From contig CAMFDJ010000016.1 of the NCBI GenBank assembly GCA_945949085.1, forward strand, positions 1-64,000: a stretch of DNA of 64,000 nt. Reading direction: 5' to 3'. The DNA is from an uncultured Lachnospiraceae bacterium. GTDB taxonomy: Bacteria > Bacillota > Clostridia > Lachnospirales > Lachnospiraceae. Both the position numbers and the translations under genes were made by a program. Shown here piece by piece: positions 34,895 through 44,348 of this stretch (positions within the stretch are counted from its first letter, which is position 1; each line of letters begins with the position of its first letter). The notes below the pieces were generated by a model that searched no databases, was not told the origin of the DNA, and saw nothing but the letters and a program-made list of their open reading frames with translations.

Positions 34895-36034
34895 ATGTTT
34901 CACGCAAAGCATATTCTGAAAAGAAGTCTGACAGGACTGCTGGCAGCAGCAGTGATGATGAGCGGTACGCAGATGAGCGTTCTGGCAGACAATTGGCAGG
35001 ATGATATGGAACTTCACGCAGGTGCAACCGCTGTGATCAATGAAGGTTACAGCAGCGATGAAACGGTCGAGGATATTGACCTGCAGGCCGGTGCAGCGCT
35101 TTATCTGGCGCAGGAGAATACAGAGGAAATGGCTGAAATTGCAGTAGCGGATGCTGATGCTGATGCGAGGGAAGCTGCCGAGGTTGTCATGGCGAATGTA
35201 AAGGATGCCGTGAATGTACGTGTTGAGCCGAGCGAAGAGGCTGAGACGGCAGGCAAGCTTTACAAGAATTGCGGCGGAACCGTGATAGAACGCAGAGATG
35301 GCTGGACACTTCTTGAGAGTGGTGAGCTGACAGGCTGGACAAAGGATGAATTTCTTTTATTTGGAGAAGAAGCAATTGCACTCCGCGAGGAAGTAGGCGC
35401 TTACAAAGCGACATCGCAGACAGATGCGCTTCGCATTCGGAAAGAAGCAAACGAAGAAGCAGGGGTGTACAAATTACTCGAGCTCGGTGAGTCTGTAGAG
35501 GCGGCACAGGATACCGAAGAAATCGAAGGCTGGGTAGCAGTTGTTGTCGATGAAGATACAATTGGTTATGTCAGTGCGGATTATGTGGAAGTTGCATTTG
35601 TCGTAGAGACCGGAAAGACAAACGAGCAGATTGCAAAAGAAAAAGCAGAAGAAGAGAAAAAGAAACTGAGCGCAAACAGAGGCGCTGTAGATGTGGAAGT
35701 ATCCGATGTGACACTTCTGGCAGCACTGATCCAGTGTGAAGCCGGCAATGAATCTTATGAAGGCAAGCTTGCAGTGGGTGCGGTTGTCATGAATCGTGTC
35801 AGAAGCGGATCTTACCCGGGCACAGTGAGTGGTGTGATCAATGCACCATCCCAGTTCCCGCCGGCGACAAACGGAAAAGTGGCAGGTGTGGTTGCAAAGG
35901 GACCGAGTGCTTCCTGCGTAGAGGCGGCACAGGCTGCGATTGACGGATCGACCAATGTGGGCGGTGCGACGCACTTTAAGGCTGCAAGCAGTGGCGCGAC
36001 AGGTGTTCAGATTGGCAACCATGTTTTCTGGTAA
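34895..36034 (+). CDS. secreted SH3-SleB-type cell wall hydrolase
   Basis: A 379-residue exported protein. Signal peptide residues 1-31 ('ILKRSLTGLLAAAVMMSGTQ' then SVLA). Two SH3-like domains follow (about 105-160, 'VKDAVNVRVEPSEEAETAGK', and about 165-230, 'SQTDALRIRKEANEEAGVYK'), then a charged linker and a C-terminal Hydrolase_2 (SleB-like) domain: 'LLAALIQCEAGNESYEGKLA', 'AVVMNRVRSGSYPGTVSGVI', 'NVGGATHFKAASSG'. The Glu in CEAGNE is the likely catalytic acid. SleB-type enzymes are lytic transglycosylases that act on cortex or vegetative wall. Start could be 34883, but 34895 has a GGGAGG site. Confidence 0.9.
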   Translation: MFHAKHILKRSLTGLLAAAVMMSGTQMSVLADNWQDDMELHAGATAVINEGYSSDETVEDIDLQAGAALYLAQENTEEMAEIAVADADADAREAAEVVMANVKDAVNVRVEPSEEAETAGKLYKNCGGTVIERRDGWTLLESGELTGWTKDEFLLFGEEAIALREEVGAYKATSQTDALRIRKEANEEAGVYKLLELGESVEAAQDTEEIEGWVAVVVDEDTIGYVSADYVEVAFVVETGKTNEQIAKEKAEEEKKKLSANRGAVDVEVSDVTLLAALIQCEAGNESYEGKLAVGAVVMNRVRSGSYPGTVSGVINAPSQFPPATNGKVAGVVAKGPSASCVEAAQAAIDGSTNVGGATHFKAASSGATGVQIGNHVFW

Positions 36035-36095
36035 GTTTTGGGGAAAAGAAAAGGATTTGTCGAGTGATACACAAAAACAGAAAGAGGAATCAGCG

Positions 36096-36130
36096 AAGGG
36101 AATCAGGCAGTGGCCGGTTCCCTTTCTTTA
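36096..36130 (+). terminator. intrinsic terminator after the SleB-like gene
   Basis: AAGGGAA (36096-36102) pairs with TTCCCTT (36118-36124), with an additional GGC/GCC inside, followed by TCTTTATT. Confidence 0.6.
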
Positions 36131-36159
36131 TTGTGGACGTTTGCAGAGTCTGTTATAAT
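36131..36159 (+). promoter_or_regulatory. sigma-A-type promoter for the rhamnosidase gene
   Basis: TTGTGG (36131-36136), 17-bp spacer, TATAAT (36154-36159). It begins right at the end of the previous terminator. Confidence 0.6.
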
Positions 36160-36263
36160 AAGGCAAGATTTGTACTTGCAGTGGCAGGAAGGACCGAGTC
36201 TGATAAAATGGGCAGATGAAACGGATACGATGGAGAAAAGCTTTGGAAAGGACAGAAAGAAGA

Positions 36264-39176
36264 ATGAAACATAAAATACAGGCGGCAATTGTATTTTTCT
36301 TTTTATGTTTGATCACGGCATGGTCGGTAAAAGAAAGCAGGCAGATTGCGCACTATGAGAATCCGGGGCAGCAGACAATGCAAGTGCGGGGCGGTCAGGA
36401 GCAGACAGAAAGGTATGTTCGTTATCCCAAAGTGAATTATGTGACAAATCCGGTCGGGATTGACTCGCAGGATATTACGTTTTCCTGGGAAATCTACGGC
36501 TACGAGCAACAGGCATATCGTATTACAGTTACGGACGAAGCGGAGCAATGTGTATGGGACAGCGGCATTGTGCAGGGAGATGATACGATACAAGTTGCGT
36601 ATGCGGGAGAGCCGCTTAGCGATCTTATGCGTTATCGTTATACGATTCAGTCCTTTGATGGGGAAAACTGTTACATGAGTCCGCAGGCAAGCTTTGAGAC
36701 AGCGTATGTGCAAGGAAAACCATTTGTAAACGCGGACTTTATTGCCATGCAGGGTGAGGAAAATGTCTATGGAGACGGTCAGCCAATCTTTTGCAAAACA
36801 TTTCAGGCGGAAGAAAAGACACTGGAAAAAGCGTACTTTTTGGGAAGCGCGCTGGGCATTTATGATGTCTGGATCAACGGAAGGCGCGTGGGTGAAGATG
36901 AATTGAAACCGGGATGGACGGATTATAACGATACGCTGCTCTACCAAATGTATGATGTGACGGATGCGCTGCTTACAAACGAACAGAATGCGGAAGAAAA
37001 TCACATTGCCATTATGCTGGGAACAGGCTGGTGGTGCGGACGTAATGCGTTTGGGACATACGGCTTTCATCAACCGGCGCTCATCGGTGAGCTTGTGCTG
37101 ACTTTTTCGGATGGCAGCACGCAGAGAATCAGTACCGATTCGACATGGCAATATGTCAAGGACACGAGAGTACAGTTTGCGGATTTTTTCAATGGGGAAA
37201 CAGTGGATTACCGCAAGCCGGATACCAAAGCGCTTTCGCAAGGAAAAACGGAAGAACTTATCTTTCGGGATGTGGTCATCAGTCAGGATTTTGGCGGCAG
37301 CTTTCACAGCTTTTACGGGTATCAGAATAAGCGCAGACCGCAGCTTACCAGATTTATGACTGCAGGATACTTATATGAAAAAACGCAGGATAACGGATCA
37401 ACCTACGGCGAGGTGATAAAGCTTGCCAAGTGGCAGGAAGAACCGCAGGATGGCATATTGATTCCTGCCGGACAGACGCTGATCGTGGATTTGGGGCAGA
37501 ATATTGCGGGAGTGCCCGAATTTGCCTTTTCGTCAGAAACGGAAAACGAGATTACTGTGCAATTTGCCGAAATGCTCAATGACAGTGGGCGGGAGGAAAA
37601 GGGAAATGATGGTCCGGCGGGGAGCCTTTATCGGAAAAACTACCGCTCCGCAACAACAACAGTAACGGTTGTAACCGATGAGACGGAGCATACGGTATAC
37701 AGTCCTTCCTTCTTCTTTACCGGATTTCGTTACCTTTCGGTAACTGCAAAAAACGATATCATCATCTCGCAGATTAAAGGGATCTGTATCGGTAATGATT
37801 CGCCTGAGACGGGGAGCTTTACCTGCGATAACGATAAGCTAAGCCGCCTGTATGAGAATGTACGCTGGAGCCAGCGCAATAATTATACCCTGATCGCTAC
37901 CGATTGCCCGCAGCGGGATGAGAGGCTTGGCTGGATGGGAGATCTGCAGTCCTTCTGCGCTACTTCTCTGTACAATCAGGATCTTTTTTCCTTTTATGAA
38001 AAATGGAGCAGGGATCTTCGGGATGCCCAGACAGCGGAGGGAGCATTCACAGATACGGTTCCGGCGACTGTCACGACGGGCAGCGGCAATGGCGGCTGGG
38101 CGGAAGCGGGTATTATGGTGCCCTTGCAGGTGTATGACAAGTACGGAGACAAAAGGATGCTGGAGAGTGTGTATCCGTCGATGAAGCGATATATGGCATA
38201 CCTGGCATCTGTCAGCAGCTTTGTACCGGAGGATGGGCACATGGGACCGGGGAATCTCCTCGGAGACTGGCTGGGGGCGCAGGATACAGACAGTACTTTT
38301 CTGTCTGTACTTTGGTATGCGGCAGATGCCTCTTACATGAGCAAAGTGGCAGAAATATTGGGAGAGAAGGCAGATCAGAAGGCATATGAGGAGCTCTTTG
38401 CGTCGCTTCGTGATTACATTGACAAGGTATATCTGCAGGGAGATTTTGCTGAGGAAATGACGCAGACGGAGCTCTGTTTTCTGCTCCGGTATCAGCTTTT
38501 GACGGATGCGCAGAGGCAGCAGGCCGCGCGTGCACTGGCCGATTCTGTGAAAGAGAATGATTACCGTCTCGTGACAGGCTTCGCGGGGACTCCGATTCTC
38601 TTACATACATTGACGGAGCAGGGAGAGAGCAATTTTGCTTACCGTGTGCTGCTTTGTGAGGAAAATCCGTCCTGGCTGTACAGTGTCAATCAGGGGGCGA
38701 CTACGATATGGGAGCGATATGACTCCTATACGGCGGAGGACGGTTTTGCCGATTTTGCGATGAATTCCTTTGATCATTTTAACGAGGGAAGCGTGGCGCA
38801 ATGGATCTATGAGGATCTGCTTGGCATCCGTGTTGCACTGTCGGAAGAGGAACCGGTCCGTATAGCGCCTGAGCTTCCGGATGCAGACGTTGATCTGCAC
38901 AAGGCACAGGGGAGCTATCACAGCGTCTTTGGAGAGATTGCGGTCAGCTGGGAGATCTCTGATAAAAAGTGTAGTACCGGCGGGAGTGAAGGGGACGCAC
39001 AAACGGACGATATAGCAGATGATATAACAGACGATATAACAGACCGAGAGGTTATCTTCAGGCTTCGGATTCCCTACGGTGTGAAGGCGCGTGTCAGTCT
39101 TCCGGTAAAGGACTGCGAGAATATGCTTCTTTCCGGCGGCAACTGGGAGTTTGAAGGAGAATTGCTGCAACAATAG
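36264..39176 (+). CDS. membrane-anchored GH78 alpha-L-rhamnosidase
   Basis: A 970-residue glycoside hydrolase. An N-terminal signal anchor (about residues 6-22, 'AAIVFFFLCLITAWSV') places it outside the cell. A beta-sandwich domain follows ('DSQDITFSWEIYGYEQQAYR'), then a carbohydrate-binding domain ('AYFLGSALGIYDVWINGRRV', 'LKPGWTDYNDTLLYQMYDVT'), and the (alpha/alpha)6 barrel with 'DCPQRDERLGWMGDLQSF' (about 547), the family's catalytic-acid region, and 'GATTIWERYDSY'. It would release terminal L-rhamnose from plant or bacterial glycans. A DDIADDITDDITD acidic repeat interrupts the C-terminal domain. Start ATG 36264 is preferred because of AGAAAGAAG; the frame opens at 36216. Confidence 0.88.
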   Translation: MKHKIQAAIVFFFLCLITAWSVKESRQIAHYENPGQQTMQVRGGQEQTERYVRYPKVNYVTNPVGIDSQDITFSWEIYGYEQQAYRITVTDEAEQCVWDSGIVQGDDTIQVAYAGEPLSDLMRYRYTIQSFDGENCYMSPQASFETAYVQGKPFVNADFIAMQGEENVYGDGQPIFCKTFQAEEKTLEKAYFLGSALGIYDVWINGRRVGEDELKPGWTDYNDTLLYQMYDVTDALLTNEQNAEENHIAIMLGTGWWCGRNAFGTYGFHQPALIGELVLTFSDGSTQRISTDSTWQYVKDTRVQFADFFNGETVDYRKPDTKALSQGKTEELIFRDVVISQDFGGSFHSFYGYQNKRRPQLTRFMTAGYLYEKTQDNGSTYGEVIKLAKWQEEPQDGILIPAGQTLIVDLGQNIAGVPEFAFSSETENEITVQFAEMLNDSGREEKGNDGPAGSLYRKNYRSATTTVTVVTDETEHTVYSPSFFFTGFRYLSVTAKNDIIISQIKGICIGNDSPETGSFTCDNDKLSRLYENVRWSQRNNYTLIATDCPQRDERLGWMGDLQSFCATSLYNQDLFSFYEKWSRDLRDAQTAEGAFTDTVPATVTTGSGNGGWAEAGIMVPLQVYDKYGDKRMLESVYPSMKRYMAYLASVSSFVPEDGHMGPGNLLGDWLGAQDTDSTFLSVLWYAADASYMSKVAEILGEKADQKAYEELFASLRDYIDKVYLQGDFAEEMTQTELCFLLRYQLLTDAQRQQAARALADSVKENDYRLVTGFAGTPILLHTLTEQGESNFAYRVLLCEENPSWLYSVNQGATTIWERYDSYTAEDGFADFAMNSFDHFNEGSVAQWIYEDLLGIRVALSEEEPVRIAPELPDADVDLHKAQGSYHSVFGEIAVSWEISDKKCSTGGSEGDAQTDDIADDITDDITDREVIFRLRIPYGVKARVSLPVKDCENMLLSGGNWEFEGELLQQ

Positions 39177-39220
39177 TTGTAAAATAGTTGTAAAGTACAA
39201 ATGGCAAAGGCAGTCATATC

Positions 39221-39249
39221 TTGAATGTGAATTGCATTTATTGTATAAT
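39221..39249 (+). promoter_or_regulatory. sigma-A-type promoter for the NfeD-SPFH operon
   Basis: TTGAAT (39221-39226), 17-bp spacer, TATAAT (39244-39249), about 80 bp before the first start codon. Confidence 0.7.
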
Positions 39250-39326
39250 ATGACCTAAGTGGATCATTTGTCACGGAGGGCAATTGATCTCATGTGTAAA
39301 AGACAGAAGGGAAAGGAGCAATAGTT

Positions 39327-39785
39327 ATGGCAATGCTTACAGGAACACAGTCTTTACTTTGGCTGGTGCTTTTATTTGTCTGTATTGTGATTGAGATTGC
39401 GACGATGGGACTGACTACGATCTGGTTTGCCGGCGGAGCGCTGGTGGCAACGATCCTGTCACTGTTTAAGGTGCCGTTTGCGATTCAGCTGGTGGCATTT
39501 ATTCTGGTTTCATTTGCGCTGATCATTTTCACAAGACCGATTGCAGTCCGCTATTTTAACAAGGACAGGATCAGGACGAATACAGAGAGTCTGATCGGGC
39601 AGCAGGCAATCGTTGTCAGTGAGATCGATAATCTGCAGCAGATCGGCCGTGTCACCATTCAGGGAAAGGAATGGACGGCACGTACCACGGTAAACGGTAT
39701 TCTGCTTCCCGTCGGTACAGTAGTCATTGTACGCGCCATTGACGGCGTCAAACTCATTGTAGAAGAAAGGAAAGAGGAAAATTAG
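39327..39785 (+). CDS. NfeD family membrane protein
   Basis: A 152-residue protein with an N-terminal membrane region of three to four helices ('LLWLVLLFVCIVIEIATMGL') and a C-terminal OB-like soluble domain ('LIGQQAIVVSEIDNLQQIGR'). This is the short NfeD type that partners with SPFH/stomatin proteins, and the next gene, 1 bp after the stop, is one. Together they form membrane microdomain scaffolds. No protease domain is present. Confidence 0.9.
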   Translation: MAMLTGTQSLLWLVLLFVCIVIEIATMGLTTIWFAGGALVATILSLFKVPFAIQLVAFILVSFALIIFTRPIAVRYFNKDRIRTNTESLIGQQAIVVSEIDNLQQIGRVTIQGKEWTARTTVNGILLPVGTVVIVRAIDGVKLIVEERKEEN

Positions 39786-39786
39786 T

Positions 39787-40710
39787 ATGGGACCATTAGT
39801 AACAGCACTTATTCTTATCATTATCATCATCTGGATTGCAGCAAGCTGCATTAAAATCGTACCACAGGCACAGGCTTATGTTGTAGAGCGTCTCGGCGCT
39901 TATCAGGGTACCTGGTCAGTCGGTATTCACTTCAAGACTCCTTTTATCGATAAGATTGCCAAGAGAGTTGTTTTGAAGGAACAGGTTGTGGATTTCGCAC
40001 CGCAGCCGGTTATCACAAAGGATAACGTAACCATGCGTATTGATACCGTTGTATTCTATCAGATCACAGATCCGAAGCTGTATGCATACGGTGTGGAAAA
40101 TCCAATCATGGCGATTGAAAACCTGACGGCTACAACACTTCGTAACATCATTGGTGATATGGAGCTTGATCAGACACTGACCAGCCGTGAGATCATCAAT
40201 ACAAAGATGAGCACAACACTTGATATCGCGACAGACCCTTGGGGCATCAAGGTGAATCGTGTCGAGTTGAAGAACATCATCCCTCCTGCAGCGATTCAGG
40301 ATGCGATGGAGAAACAGATGAAGGCAGAGCGTGAACGTCGTGAGTCCATCCTTCGTGCAGAAGGTGAAAAGAAATCTACCATCCTTGTGGCAGAAGGTAA
40401 AAAGGAATCTGCAATTCTGGAAGCTGAGGCTGAGAAACAGTCCGCAATCCTTCGCGCAGAGGCACAGAAGGAAAAGATGATCCGCGAGGCAGAAGGTGAG
40501 GCTGAAGCGATTCTTAAGGTACAGCAGGCAAATGCAGACGGTATCCGTATGATCCGTGAAGCAGGCGCAGATCAGGCTGTATTGCAGATCAAGAGTCTGG
40601 AAGCACTCGAAAAGATGGCAGAGGGAGATTCTACCAAGATTCTCATTCCTTCCGATCTGCAGGGTGTTGCAACACTTGCTACCACCTTTAAGGAAGTTGT
40701 CAGCAAATAA
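39787..40710 (+). CDS. SPFH/band 7 (stomatin-like) protein
   Basis: A 307-residue membrane scaffold protein. One N-terminal hydrophobic segment ('LVTALILIIIIIWIAASCI') then the SPFH domain ('VPQAQAYVVERLGAYQGTWS', 'DKIAKRVVLKEQVVDFAPQP', 'DPWGIKVNRVELKNIIPP') and a long coiled coil rich in E, A and K ('KQMKAERERRESILRAEGEK'), which mediates ring formation. Highly conserved and presumably highly expressed, judging from the many CGT and other favoured codons. Operon partner of the NfeD protein upstream. Confidence 0.94.
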   Translation: MGPLVTALILIIIIIWIAASCIKIVPQAQAYVVERLGAYQGTWSVGIHFKTPFIDKIAKRVVLKEQVVDFAPQPVITKDNVTMRIDTVVFYQITDPKLYAYGVENPIMAIENLTATTLRNIIGDMELDQTLTSREIINTKMSTTLDIATDPWGIKVNRVELKNIIPPAAIQDAMEKQMKAERERRESILRAEGEKKSTILVAEGKKESAILEAEAEKQSAILRAEAQKEKMIREAEGEAEAILKVQQANADGIRMIREAGADQAVLQIKSLEALEKMAEGDSTKILIPSDLQGVATLATTFKEVVSK

Positions 40711-40793
40711 AGCATTGTCTATACCGGAGCTTGAAAAGAAGATGCCGCATGCATATGTCTTAGGCGTGCGGGCGTAAATCAGCGTGAAAGAAC

Positions 40794-40838
40794 AAGGGCA
40801 GATTCCCATGGAATTCCAAGGGATTTGCCCTTTTTTCT
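40794..40838 (+). terminator. strong intrinsic terminator after the SPFH gene
   Basis: AAGGGCAGATTCCC (40794-40807) pairs with GGGATTTGCCCTT (40820-40832) almost throughout, followed by TTTTTT. Confidence 0.85.
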
Positions 40839-40866
40839 TGCGGCTTTTCCGGGGATGTATTATAAT
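40838..40866 (+). promoter_or_regulatory. sigma-A-type promoter for argF
   Basis: TTGCGG (40838-40843), 17-bp spacer, TATAAT (40861-40866). It abuts the previous terminator. The leader is about 90 bases. Confidence 0.65.
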
Positions 40867-40962
40867 CAGTAGGTATTTAACTGTAAAGAATTGCATAGAT
40901 CGGCACTTACAAAAACCCTTTTGTAACGACCGAAGCGGCAGACAGACAAGGAGGACAGGGTG

Positions 40963-41967
40963 ATGAGTATGATGAGTAAGGTGAATTTACAGGGACGTGA
41001 TTTTCTGAAGCTGCTTGACTTTACGCCGGAGGAGATTTCCTATCTGGTGGATCTGGCAGCAGCATATAAAGAGAAAAAACATAAGGGCGAGCTGCATGAT
41101 ACGCTGCGCGGCAAAAACGTGGCATTGATTTTTGAAAAGACATCGACAAGAACCCGTTGCTCCTTCGAGGTGGCTGCGCATGATCTTGGTATGGGGACAA
41201 CCTATCTGGATCCGACGGGATCTCAGATCGGAAAGAAAGAGAGCATTGCGGATACCGCAAGAGTCCTCTCAGGCATGTATGATGGAATTGAATACCGCGG
41301 CTTCGGGCAGGATATAGTGGAAGAACTGGCTAAGTACGCTAAGGTACCCGTTTGGAATGGTCTGACAAATGAATTCCATCCGACACAGATGCTCGCAGAT
41401 CTTTTGACCATACGGGAACAGTTTGGCAGTGAAAAGGGCATTAAGCTTGCTTACATGGGAGATGCCCGCTACAATATGGGAAATTCCTGGATGGTAACGT
41501 GTGCCAAGATGGGCATGCATTTTGTGGCATGTGCGCCAAAGAGCTATTGGCCTGATGAGGCACTGATTGCACAGTGTCAGGAAATTGCAAAGGAAACCGG
41601 TGCAACACTGACCTTTACAGAGGATGCGATGGAAGGTGTGAAGGGTGCAAACGTCATTTATACGGATGTCTGGGTTTCCATGGGAGAGCCTGATGAAGTT
41701 TGGGCAGAGCGCATTCGTGATCTGTCACCCTATCAGGTCAATAAACGGCTGATGGATCAGGCGGCTGACAATGTGATCTTTATGCACTGCCTGCCTGCAT
41801 TCCATGATCTGAAGACAAAAATCGGCAAGGAAAAGGGAGAGCAGTACGGTATCAGCGAAATGGAAGTGACGGATGAAGTGTTTGAGTCAGAGCGTTCTGT
41901 GGTTTTTGAAGAGGCAGAAAACCGTATGCATACCATCAAGGCTGTGATGGCAGCTACTTTGTCGTAG
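40963..41967 (+). CDS. argF: ornithine carbamoyltransferase
   Basis: A 334-residue transcarbamylase that makes citrulline from ornithine and carbamoyl phosphate (arginine synthesis, or the reverse in arginine catabolism). The carbamoyl-phosphate loop is '[16 protein letters not shown]'; '[19 protein letters not shown]' and '[10 protein letters not shown]' (HCLP motif) are the other active-site landmarks. The ATG at 40963 is 7 bp after AAGGAGG. No arcA or arcC lies next to it, so a biosynthetic role is likelier. Confidence 0.95.
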   Translation: MSMMSKVNLQGRDFLKLLDFTPEEISYLVDLAAAYKEKKHKGELHDTLRGKNVALIFEKTSTRTRCSFEVAAHDLGMGTTYLDPTGSQIGKKESIADTARVLSGMYDGIEYRGFGQDIVEELAKYAKVPVWNGLTNEFHPTQMLADLLTIREQFGSEKGIKLAYMGDARYNMGNSWMVTCAKMGMHFVACAPKSYWPDEALIAQCQEIAKETGATLTFTEDAMEGVKGANVIYTDVWVSMGEPDEVWAERIRDLSPYQVNKRLMDQAADNVIFMHCLPAFHDLKTKIGKEKGEQYGISEMEVTDEVFESERSVVFEEAENRMHTIKAVMAATLS

Positions 41968-42020
41968 TGAGATACAGATGAAATCATTGCGAAGTGATTG
42001 TCAAAAGGAATGTGAGAGAA

Positions 42021-43034
42021 ATGCCGGAAAGCGGGGTTTCAGATAAAATGGATACAAAAACAAAGATCTTAACGATACTGCGGGAAAATGATACCTATGT
42101 ATCGGGACAACAGCTTTGCAATCAGCTGGGCGTGTCGAGAACCGCTGTCTGGAAGGTGATTGATGCACTCAGGGAGCAGGGCTATCAGATAGAGGCTGTG
42201 CAGAATAAAGGCTACAAGCTGCTCAGTGCGCCGGATGTGATGTCGGCGAGTGAGATTGCCAGCAGAATCCATACCAAATGGGCAGGACAGAAGATTGTAT
42301 ATCTGGCGGAGACGGATTCCACCAACAATGACTGCAGACGACTGTTGCAGGAAGGAAGCCCGAACGGAACGCTTGTGGTTGCCGATATGCAGAAAACAGG
42401 AAAGGGGCGGCGCGGCAGGACCTGGATTTCCCCCCCGGGGGTTTCCATCTACATGACGATTGGCCTTCGGCCTGAGTTTGAACCGGGGAGAGCTTCTATG
42501 CTGACGCTTGTCATGGCACTTGCCATATGTCGCACCCTTGCCGATGTGACAGGATTGAACACGCAGATTAAATGGCCGAATGATATTGTAGTAAATGGAA
42601 AAAAGGTCTGCGGGATGCTGACAGAGATGAGTCTGGTGGACGCGTATATCGATCAGGTGGTGATCGGCGTGGGTGTGAATGTCAACCAGGAGCAGTTTGC
42701 GCCGGAGATTGCGCAGACGGCAACCTCCCTTCGGATAGAGAAAGGAGAGAAGGTTGGGCGCGTCCAGATCATTCAGAAAAGCATGGAATACTTTGAAGAA
42801 TATTATGAAAAATTTGTCACAACCTGCGACATGTCTGCTATAATGGGAGAGTATAACGATGCTCTCGCCAATATGGGGGCGCAGGTACGTGTGCTCGACC
42901 CGAAAGGGGAATTTGGCGGCATTGCAAGAGGGATCGATGAGATGGGGCAGCTGCTTGTGGAGCTGTCGGATGGCACGATCACTGCAGTGTACGCGGGTGA
43001 AGTTTCAGTGAGAGGAATTTACGGATATGTCTGA
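42021..43034 (+). CDS. birA: biotin--[acetyl-CoA-carboxylase] ligase / biotin operon repressor
   Basis: A 337-residue bifunctional BirA. An N-terminal winged helix-turn-helix ('YVSGQQLCNQLGVSRTAVWK', then 'ALREQGYQIEAVQNKGYKL') lets it bind DNA; the central ligase domain has the biotinyl-AMP loop 'KTGKGRRGRTWISPPG' and 'IKWPNDIVVNGKKVCGMLTE'; a small C-terminal SH3-like domain closes it. It attaches biotin to carboxylase subunits and can repress biotin genes. Start uncertain: 42021 and 42048 are both possible ATGs with modest ribosome binding sites, and a GTG at 41994 opens the frame. Confidence 0.93.
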   Translation: MPESGVSDKMDTKTKILTILRENDTYVSGQQLCNQLGVSRTAVWKVIDALREQGYQIEAVQNKGYKLLSAPDVMSASEIASRIHTKWAGQKIVYLAETDSTNNDCRRLLQEGSPNGTLVVADMQKTGKGRRGRTWISPPGVSIYMTIGLRPEFEPGRASMLTLVMALAICRTLADVTGLNTQIKWPNDIVVNGKKVCGMLTEMSLVDAYIDQVVIGVGVNVNQEQFAPEIAQTATSLRIEKGEKVGRVQIIQKSMEYFEEYYEKFVTTCDMSAIMGEYNDALANMGAQVRVLDPKGEFGGIARGIDEMGQLLVELSDGTITAVYAGEVSVRGIYGYV

Positions 43035-43401
43035 TGCGATGAGAAAGGATGCAGCTGATCGTATGCCGGATGGCAGGATGGTTCTGTGCGGCTGCAATGC
43101 CTATGAAAAAAAATACTTTTTTAACCCGGCATTCTCTGCGATGCCTGACTATGTGAAGGAAGAACTTCACATTATTTCCGTGCTATTTACGGAAGAAGCC
43201 GGCGGCGTGTTTCTCATTTTATTCGAGGAGGACGGGACGGTGTCCATTGAAACGCAGGCGGCAGAGGAGGATATCCTTTACGACGAGATTACAGCCGGTC
43301 TTCTGGTCAAGGAAATTCAGAGAAACAGACAGGAAATGTTTGAACAATTGCAGCTGTTTTACCGCGTGTTTATCCTGAAGGAAGATATTGCGGTTGAGTA
43401 G
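43027..43401 (+). CDS. DUF6145-like small conserved protein
   Basis: A 124-residue soluble protein overlapping the birA end by 8 bp (ATG within the last codons), hence translationally coupled. Features: 'LCGCNAYEKKYFFNPAFSAM', 'ELHIISVLFTEEAGGVFLIL', 'EILYDE'-like acidic helix and a C-terminal amphipathic helix. It resembles a small uncharacterised protein found in this position in Lachnospiraceae (DUF6145, from memory). Function unknown. Confidence 0.72.
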   Translation: MSDAMRKDAADRMPDGRMVLCGCNAYEKKYFFNPAFSAMPDYVKEELHIISVLFTEEAGGVFLILFEEDGTVSIETQAAEEDILYDEITAGLLVKEIQRNRQEMFEQLQLFYRVFILKEDIAVE

Positions 43402-43436
43402 AAACAGATCAATAAGAATCAAGGAGCAACAGATCG

Positions 43437-44234
43437 ATGATTTTATGTTTGGACGTAGGAAATACAAATATCACATTTGGTGTCTATGACGGAGAAAATC
43501 TGGTCACAACGTTTCGCATGACGACAAGGATACAGAGAACCTCTGACGAGTACGGTATCGTGATTCGTGACCTTTTGCATATGAACAATATAAGGCGCAC
43601 GGATATCAAGGGGAGCATTGTGGCAAGCGTTGTGCCCAATATCATGCATTCCCTGATCAATGCGATGGTCCGCTATGTGGGCAGCAATCCGCTGATCGTA
43701 GGACCCGGTACAAAGACCGGTATCCGTGTTAATTCCAAGAATCCCCGTGAGACAGGTGCCGACCGCGTGGTAGATGCAGTAGCAGCCTATGAAAAATACG
43801 GCGGCCCGATTCTCGTGCTCGACTTCGGCACGGCGACGACCTACGATTATGTATCTGAGGACGGTTGTCTGCAGGCATGTGTCATTGCGCCGGGAATCCG
43901 CATCAGTGCGGAGGCGCTTTCCCAGAATGCGGCAAAGCTGCCGGAGATTGATATCAAAAAGCCGGAGTCCATTCTGGCAGGTGATACGGTCACCTGTATG
44001 CAGGCCGGTATCATGTATGGACAGATCGGGCAGACCGAATACATCATCTCTCAGATCAAAAAGGAGACCGGCAGAGCGGATATGCGCGTCGTTGCAACGG
44101 GCGGTCTTGGCAGAACCATTGCGAATGAGACAGATACCATTGATTTCTATGATAAGACCCTGACGCTGGACGGACTTCGGATTTTGTATGAGAAAAATTG
44201 CCCGGATCATGCGCCGGAGGCAAGAAATAAGTAG
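43437..44234 (+). CDS. coaX: type III pantothenate kinase
   Basis: A 265-residue ASKHA-fold kinase catalysing the first step of coenzyme A synthesis. '[17 protein letters not shown]' is the phosphate-1 loop, '[20 protein letters not shown]' the pantothenate/dimer region and '[14 protein letters not shown]' the phosphate-2 loop. CoaX is not inhibited by coenzyme A, unlike CoaA. Stands in the conserved birA-coaX-dusB order of Clostridia. Confidence 0.95.
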   Translation: MILCLDVGNTNITFGVYDGENLVTTFRMTTRIQRTSDEYGIVIRDLLHMNNIRRTDIKGSIVASVVPNIMHSLINAMVRYVGSNPLIVGPGTKTGIRVNSKNPRETGADRVVDAVAAYEKYGGPILVLDFGTATTYDYVSEDGCLQACVIAPGIRISAEALSQNAAKLPEIDIKKPESILAGDTVTCMQAGIMYGQIGQTEYIISQIKKETGRADMRVVATGGLGRTIANETDTIDFYDKTLTLDGLRILYEKNCPDHAPEARNK

Positions 44235-44348
44235 CAGACAGGAGTTTGCGAGCGTCCTGCGTGGATCTGTACAGATTGTACGATCTGCTACATAGCATGA
44301 AATGTTTCGCAAACACCAATAAGAAGAGACGATGAGGAGAAATTTGAC

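Noticed and set aside
43443..44312. 289-codon reverse frame over coaX
   Set aside because: Antisense shadow of a gene with clear kinase motifs.
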